From Haplomitrium mnioides (lineage: Eukaryota; Marchantiophyta; Haplomitriopsida; Calobryales), in contig JBNGIS010020794.1 in the NCBI GenBank assembly GCA_049999725.1, positions 1 to 20,687 on the forward strand: DNA of 20,687 nucleotides. Direction: 5' to 3'. How positions within the stretch are numbered: position 1 is the first letter of the stretch; each line of letters starts with the position of its first letter. Positions 19,763 to 20,687 of this stretch are shown here, piece by piece. A program made the translations under genes and the position numbers. The notes under the pieces were generated by a model that ran no database searches, was not told the origin of the DNA, and worked only from the letters and a program-made list of their open reading frames with translations.

Positions 19763-20687
19763 CACGCGCCTAATCCTCATGGTCGAACTCTCTCTAAACC
19801 GATTCCTCGGTTTCTCGTCGAGTTCCTCACACGGGACTCCGGCTCCCAAGGCTCTCTTGTTATTCCAACCTAGAGCCTTCTTCGGGCACTAGGAAAGGGT
19901 TCCCTCAACCCAGTCGCAAGCCTCGCCGATCTTATTCTCATTCGTGATTCGATCCCACTCATCGAGTCTTGATCCAATCCCCTTTTGAAATCCCATCCTC
20001 AGCTTGCCTTGGCTGAGAGAGTTTTCCTAGCCCATGAGCAAGGATGGCTGCTGGTTTCCTTTCCCCCATAAAAAAGGAGCACCACCCCCCTCATAGTAGC
20101 CTCCGAAGGCCCCGACCCTTCCGCCCATCTTGGCCAAATTATTTTTGGAGCGTCACCCGTCTGTCAACATCCAACTGATGGACGTTCAACCCGCCGGATG
20201 GAAAACCTACAAAGCTCCGTTTGCCGCGTTCTTTAGCTCGTTGGAACCATCTTGTTGTGAGCTTTCCAACAAGTCTTTAACAATCAAAAACGAAGATTTA
20301 AAAGGCCTTTGAAACCGCGTTTGAGTGCTTGCTACTCAAAATCCTTTCAAATCCCTGAATGACCAACCAAATCTCATGATTCTCTTGAGATCTTGAACTT
20401 GTTGGATAGATCTTGCCAAGATCTATCCAATGACACTTTAGTTGGCTCAAATGGACATCGGGAAGCCCTTCAAATCCTCTCTGAGGATTCCTAGCTTGTC
20501 CTCCGACTAGCTAACTAGTCTCTTGGCTGAAACCAAGAGCCCTCCCCCAGAATCTGAGCCCCCAGATTCCTGAGTTCCTGGATCCCACCTTGGATCCTGG
20601 CATTTCCTTGGGATTCTCACAAATCCCCCATTGATCCCTCTTGGATCACCCGCCTTATTCCAGAATTCTCATGATCCATACTTGGAT
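19763..20687 (-). repeat. LTR-B, copy 2, truncated by window end
   Basis: Identical to 6774-7698. The hairpin array, including the 29-base palindrome at 20402-20430, is complete; the LTR end motif TGTCACG lies outside the window. Confidence 0.7.

Larger units (their letters stand above)
12990..20687. repeat. Large direct repeat, copy 2 of a 12,989-bp unit
   Basis: This matches 1-7698 without a difference that I could find, including all stops, frameshifts and LTR sequence. It runs to the end of the window, so the second copy of the tandem-repeat block and the following satellite are not seen. Confidence 0.95.
13335..20687 (-). mobile_element. Degraded chromovirus-like retrotransposon, copy 2, cut by window end
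   Basis: This is the same element as 346-7698, with LTR-B incomplete because the window stops 61 bases before its expected outer end (20748). The same satellite junction is present at the LTR-A side. Confidence 0.85.

Overview
This window looks like repetitive, probably heterochromatic, nuclear DNA of a land plant. The evidence is a degraded Ty3/gypsy retrotransposon of the chromovirus type (gag zinc knuckle, protease, YIDD reverse transcriptase, RNase H, integrase, C-terminal chromodomain). It sits inside a long AT-rich satellite with a 64-bp period. No host gene, tRNA, rRNA or prokaryotic gene was found. The plant lineage cannot be named from sequence alone.

Layout. (1) 1-345: satellite. 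(2) 346-9565: an insertion of retroelement origin that reads on the minus strand. Left to right on the plus strand it holds LTR-A (346-1256), a polypurine tract, a 3' untranslated region (1269-2044), one gag-pol frame running from 6736 down to 2045, and LTR-B (about 6774-7759). Next come a second polypurine tract, a second 3' untranslated region and the last codons of a second pol (7760-8542), then a block of degenerate 287-bp tandem repeats (8543-9565). (3) 9566-13334: satellite again, broken by gaps of exactly 10 N and exactly 100 N. (4) 13335-20687: the same insertion again, cut by the window end inside LTR-B.

Two facts dominate. First, 1-7698 and 12990-20687 appear identical, so the window is about 1.6 periods of a 12,989-bp unit. 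This is either a very recent tandem duplication or an assembly artefact across the 100-N gap. Second, the retroelement is dead. Its gag-pol frame is about 1,564 codons and carries eight in-frame stops, two frameshifts that cancel each other, and damage in protease, reverse transcriptase and integrase motifs. Both copies share all of these, so the decay came before the duplication.

The least expected signal is in the LTRs. LTR-A and LTR-B are only distantly similar in base sequence, yet both carry a consecutive series of short perfect hairpins at corresponding places, usually with different stem sequences. By contrast the 3' untranslated regions of the two elements agree at roughly nine bases in ten (by eye), including a 79-bp block with one mismatch. 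LTR-B therefore looks like the 3' LTR of a second, truncated element fused to the gag end of the first, rather than the first element's own 5' LTR.
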